From CAWUJK01 sp963922865 (GTDB lineage Bacteria > Patescibacteriota > Gracilibacteria > BD1-5 > UBA6164), in contig CAWUJK010000042.1 of assembly GCA_963922865.1 (NCBI GenBank), forward strand, positions 1 through 9,255: 9,255 bases of DNA, written 5' to 3'. The translations under genes and the position numbers were made by a program. The notes below the pieces were generated by a model, which saw only the letters and a program-made list of their open reading frames with translations, was not told the DNA's origin and did not search any database. Of the stretch, positions 7,929 through 9,255 are shown in pieces (position 1 is the stretch's first letter; each line of letters starts with the position of its first letter).

Positions 7929-8333
7929 TTATCTTATATCTTTTTTAAATAAAAACCAAATCCATTTTCCATACACGCTCATACCGTAGGTTTCGTCTTG
8001 TATTTGGATATCTATTTTTTTTGCTGTATTTTCGCTTGTTTTTGGTTTTATAAATTTATTGTATTGATCTTCACTTTTTAGATATACCACTATTTCTCAC
8101 TTATTTTTTAGATTATCTTGCTTTAATATCTTGTTTTTATATGCTTCTGATTTTTTATATTTTATTATTTCATTAGCTTTAGTTATATAATCTTGTATTT
8201 CTTTATTTAAACTAGAAATAGATTTTTTGTGTTGTGATATTTTGTATTCTCAGTATTTATGCGATACTATGCTGTATAAAATTGATAGTAGTAAAAATAT
8301 TAAAATTAAAAATATGTAATATTTTTTATTCAT
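7929..8333 (-). CDS. FtsB/DivIC-like septum-formation protein (membrane coiled coil)
   Basis: This is a complete 134-residue protein (ATG 8333, TAA) when UGA is Gly. One membrane helix (about 5-24) near the N-terminus is followed by a probable coiled coil (about 30-65). Then comes SEAYKNKILKQDNLKNKGEI, then VVYL, matching the FtsB/DivIC signature where 'eyiEkiAre.l.l.kpGEivv.l' is usual. The C-terminal YGKWIWFLFKK recalls the Trp-rich WqkWwelFf tail common in CPR members. In other bacteria these proteins bridge FtsL and FtsQ in the divisome. It heads the minus-strand series, 74 bases before the first pilin. A non-division coiled-coil membrane protein remains possible because similarity is limited to short motifs. 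Confidence 0.78.
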
Positions 8334-8337
8334 TTTT

Positions 8338-8366
8338 TTGAGTTAATTCTATTTATGTGTTAATAT
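8338..8366 (+). promoter_or_regulatory. Candidate promoter of the FecR-domain gene
   Basis: TTGAGT (8338-8343), a 17-base spacer and TAATAT (8361-8366) form a good sigma70-type promoter, with TGT directly before the -10 as an extended -10 element. The start site would be near 8373, downstream of the ATG at 8365, which argues that translation begins at the ATG at 8410. Confidence 0.5.
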
Positions 8367-8372
8367 GGACTT

Positions 8373-8400
8373 ATATTATTTTAAAATATTAAAAAGTAAA
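8373..8400 (-). promoter_or_regulatory. Candidate promoter of the FtsB-like/pilin series
   Basis: On the minus strand TTTACT (plus 8395-8400), a 16-base spacer and TAATAT (plus 8373-8378) precede the ATG at 8333 by about 40 bases. It lies just inside the 5' part of the divergent gene and would be interleaved with that gene's promoter. This is a tentative call in AT-rich sequence. Confidence 0.35.
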
Positions 8401-8409
8401 TTAAAATTT

Positions 8410-9255
8410 ATGAAAAATCCTAGAAATAAATTTATAATGATAATTGTTTTTTTTGTCTTTTTGATTATTTGATATTCTATAATAGACACAAATTTTAGTT
8501 TTGGTATTGATAGAAATTCATATATCACTCTTCTCTCTTGAGAAGCTGAACTAAACAATAATAAATTAAAGCTTGAAAATAAAAATAAGCTAATTTCATG
8601 AGATAGAGTTGAAACTATATGAAAAGATTCTCTTGCAATGATAAAATGGTGAGACTGAAGTATTACTAGAGTATGATGAAACTCTAAATTGATAATAAAT
8701 GAATCAAATGTTGAAAAAGACTTACTTAACATAAACATAAGTTTTAATTTAGAAAAATGAAAAACTTGGTCAAATGTTATTAGTTTTATAGGAGAAGATT
8801 CTTATTTTCATCAAAAATTTGCTGACAATACTGCTGCTGTTCGAGGTACTGTTTTTGAACTTAATTTAGAAAAGGATTATATGTATGTAGAATCTCATGA
8901 AGTAAAACTTACAAAAAATAATTGAAAAACGCTAATAGTATCTGAAAAAAATCCCTTTATAATTTCTGAGTTTTCTTTTACTTCTCTTTTGAATTTTATA
9001 AAAAACTTTCAAGATAATAGTTTTAAAAAACTCAATATTGGTCTTGATGAAAAATTTTATAATGATTTAATTACTAGTGTTTGAGATATAAATAGTTTTG
9101 GTGTAGAAAAGATAATTGACATTTCTAATATAGATCAAGTAAAAAAGAAAGAGTTATATAATAAAACTTTGGCTCAGTATCAAAAACTAAATTTTATTAC
9201 TACTAAAGATGAAAAAAATTATAAAAAGAAATTAGAGATAAAAAAATCTTTAATT
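8410..9255 (+). CDS. Membrane-anchored FecR-domain protein (3' end beyond window)
   Basis: With UGA = Gly, 282 codons run from the ATG at 8410 off the right edge. An in-frame ATG at 8365 would add 15 residues, but it overlaps the -10 of a good promoter, so 8410 is preferred. An N-terminal membrane anchor spans about 8-25. Residues 38-155 show a FecR domain: YITLLSGEAELN, SGDRVETIGKDSLAMIKWGD, then GSITRVGGNSKL, followed by KGKTWSNV and the hallmark NTAAVRGTVFELN (VRGT at 144-147). The remainder is Lys/Asn-rich without a recognised domain. In Proteobacteria and Bacteroidetes FecR relays iron-siderophore signals to a sigma factor. Here no sigma factor or TonB receptor is seen, so this is probably a structural or sensory extracytoplasmic FecR module of unknown role. 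It is transcribed divergently from the FtsB-like/pilin genes. Confidence 0.87.

Noticed and set aside
8376..8738. 120-codon minus-strand open frame
   Set aside because: It is antisense to the FecR-domain gene, whose sense frame shows clear family motifs; the antisense product has none.
1..9255. Window as a decaying region full of pseudogenes with premature TGA stops
   Set aside because: Frames stay open for up to 839 codons with only TGA interrupting, true ends are TAA/TAG, and TGA sits at conserved glycine positions, so recoding explains it.
1..9255. UGA read as tryptophan (Mycoplasma-type table 4)
   Set aside because: TGA falls at Gly sites of known motifs (GIGT, WGDGS, GEED), and TGG is used for Trp in GWI repeats and elsewhere.

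Overview
The window reads as AT-rich DNA from a Candidate Phyla Radiation bacterium of the Absconditabacteria (SR1) / Gracilibacteria (BD1-5) branch. The decisive sign is that every real gene is full of in-frame TGA codons. These fall where families require glycine (GIGT repeats, the FecR WGDGS loop, pilin GEED loops, GWI repeats), while TGG is used separately for Trp. UGA is therefore glycine (translation table 25), and all complete genes end in TAA or TAG. Under the standard code the genes look shattered. Read with UGA = Gly they give eleven clean coding regions that fill nearly the whole window; the longest gene-free stretch is about 160 bases, and no RNA gene was seen.

Layout. Ten genes lie on the minus strand from 8333 down to the left edge, and one lies on the plus strand from about 8410 off the right edge. 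The minus-strand series begins with an FtsB/DivIC-like membrane coiled-coil protein (7929-8333). Then come four small, divergent, two-helix proteins of the CPR 'T4SS pilin' type (6247-7854), a membrane-anchored HExxH metallopeptidase (5384-6244), and an 839-residue exported protein with a coiled coil, a beta-rich region and a pseudopilin-like domain (2815-5334). A strong hairpin terminator (2768-2800) closes this unit. Next are a membrane-anchored DsbA-like protein whose two half-domains are in reversed order (1586-2650), a second terminator (1532-1577), a tail-fibre-like exported protein with GIGT...P...KL repeats (531-1466), and an exported GWI-repeat protein cut by the left edge (1-498). 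The divergent plus-strand gene encodes a membrane-anchored FecR-domain protein cut by the right edge.

How the parts may work together. Almost every product is predicted to be exported or membrane-anchored. Pilin-like subunits, a pseudopilin-like surface protein, a membrane protease, a thiol oxidoreductase and two Cys-bearing surface proteins together suggest a cell-envelope or surface-appendage locus, perhaps for attachment to a host or prey cell or for DNA/protein transfer. That role is inference: no VirB4, PilB or other motor gene lies in the window. All functional calls come from reading translated motifs by eye, without a database search.
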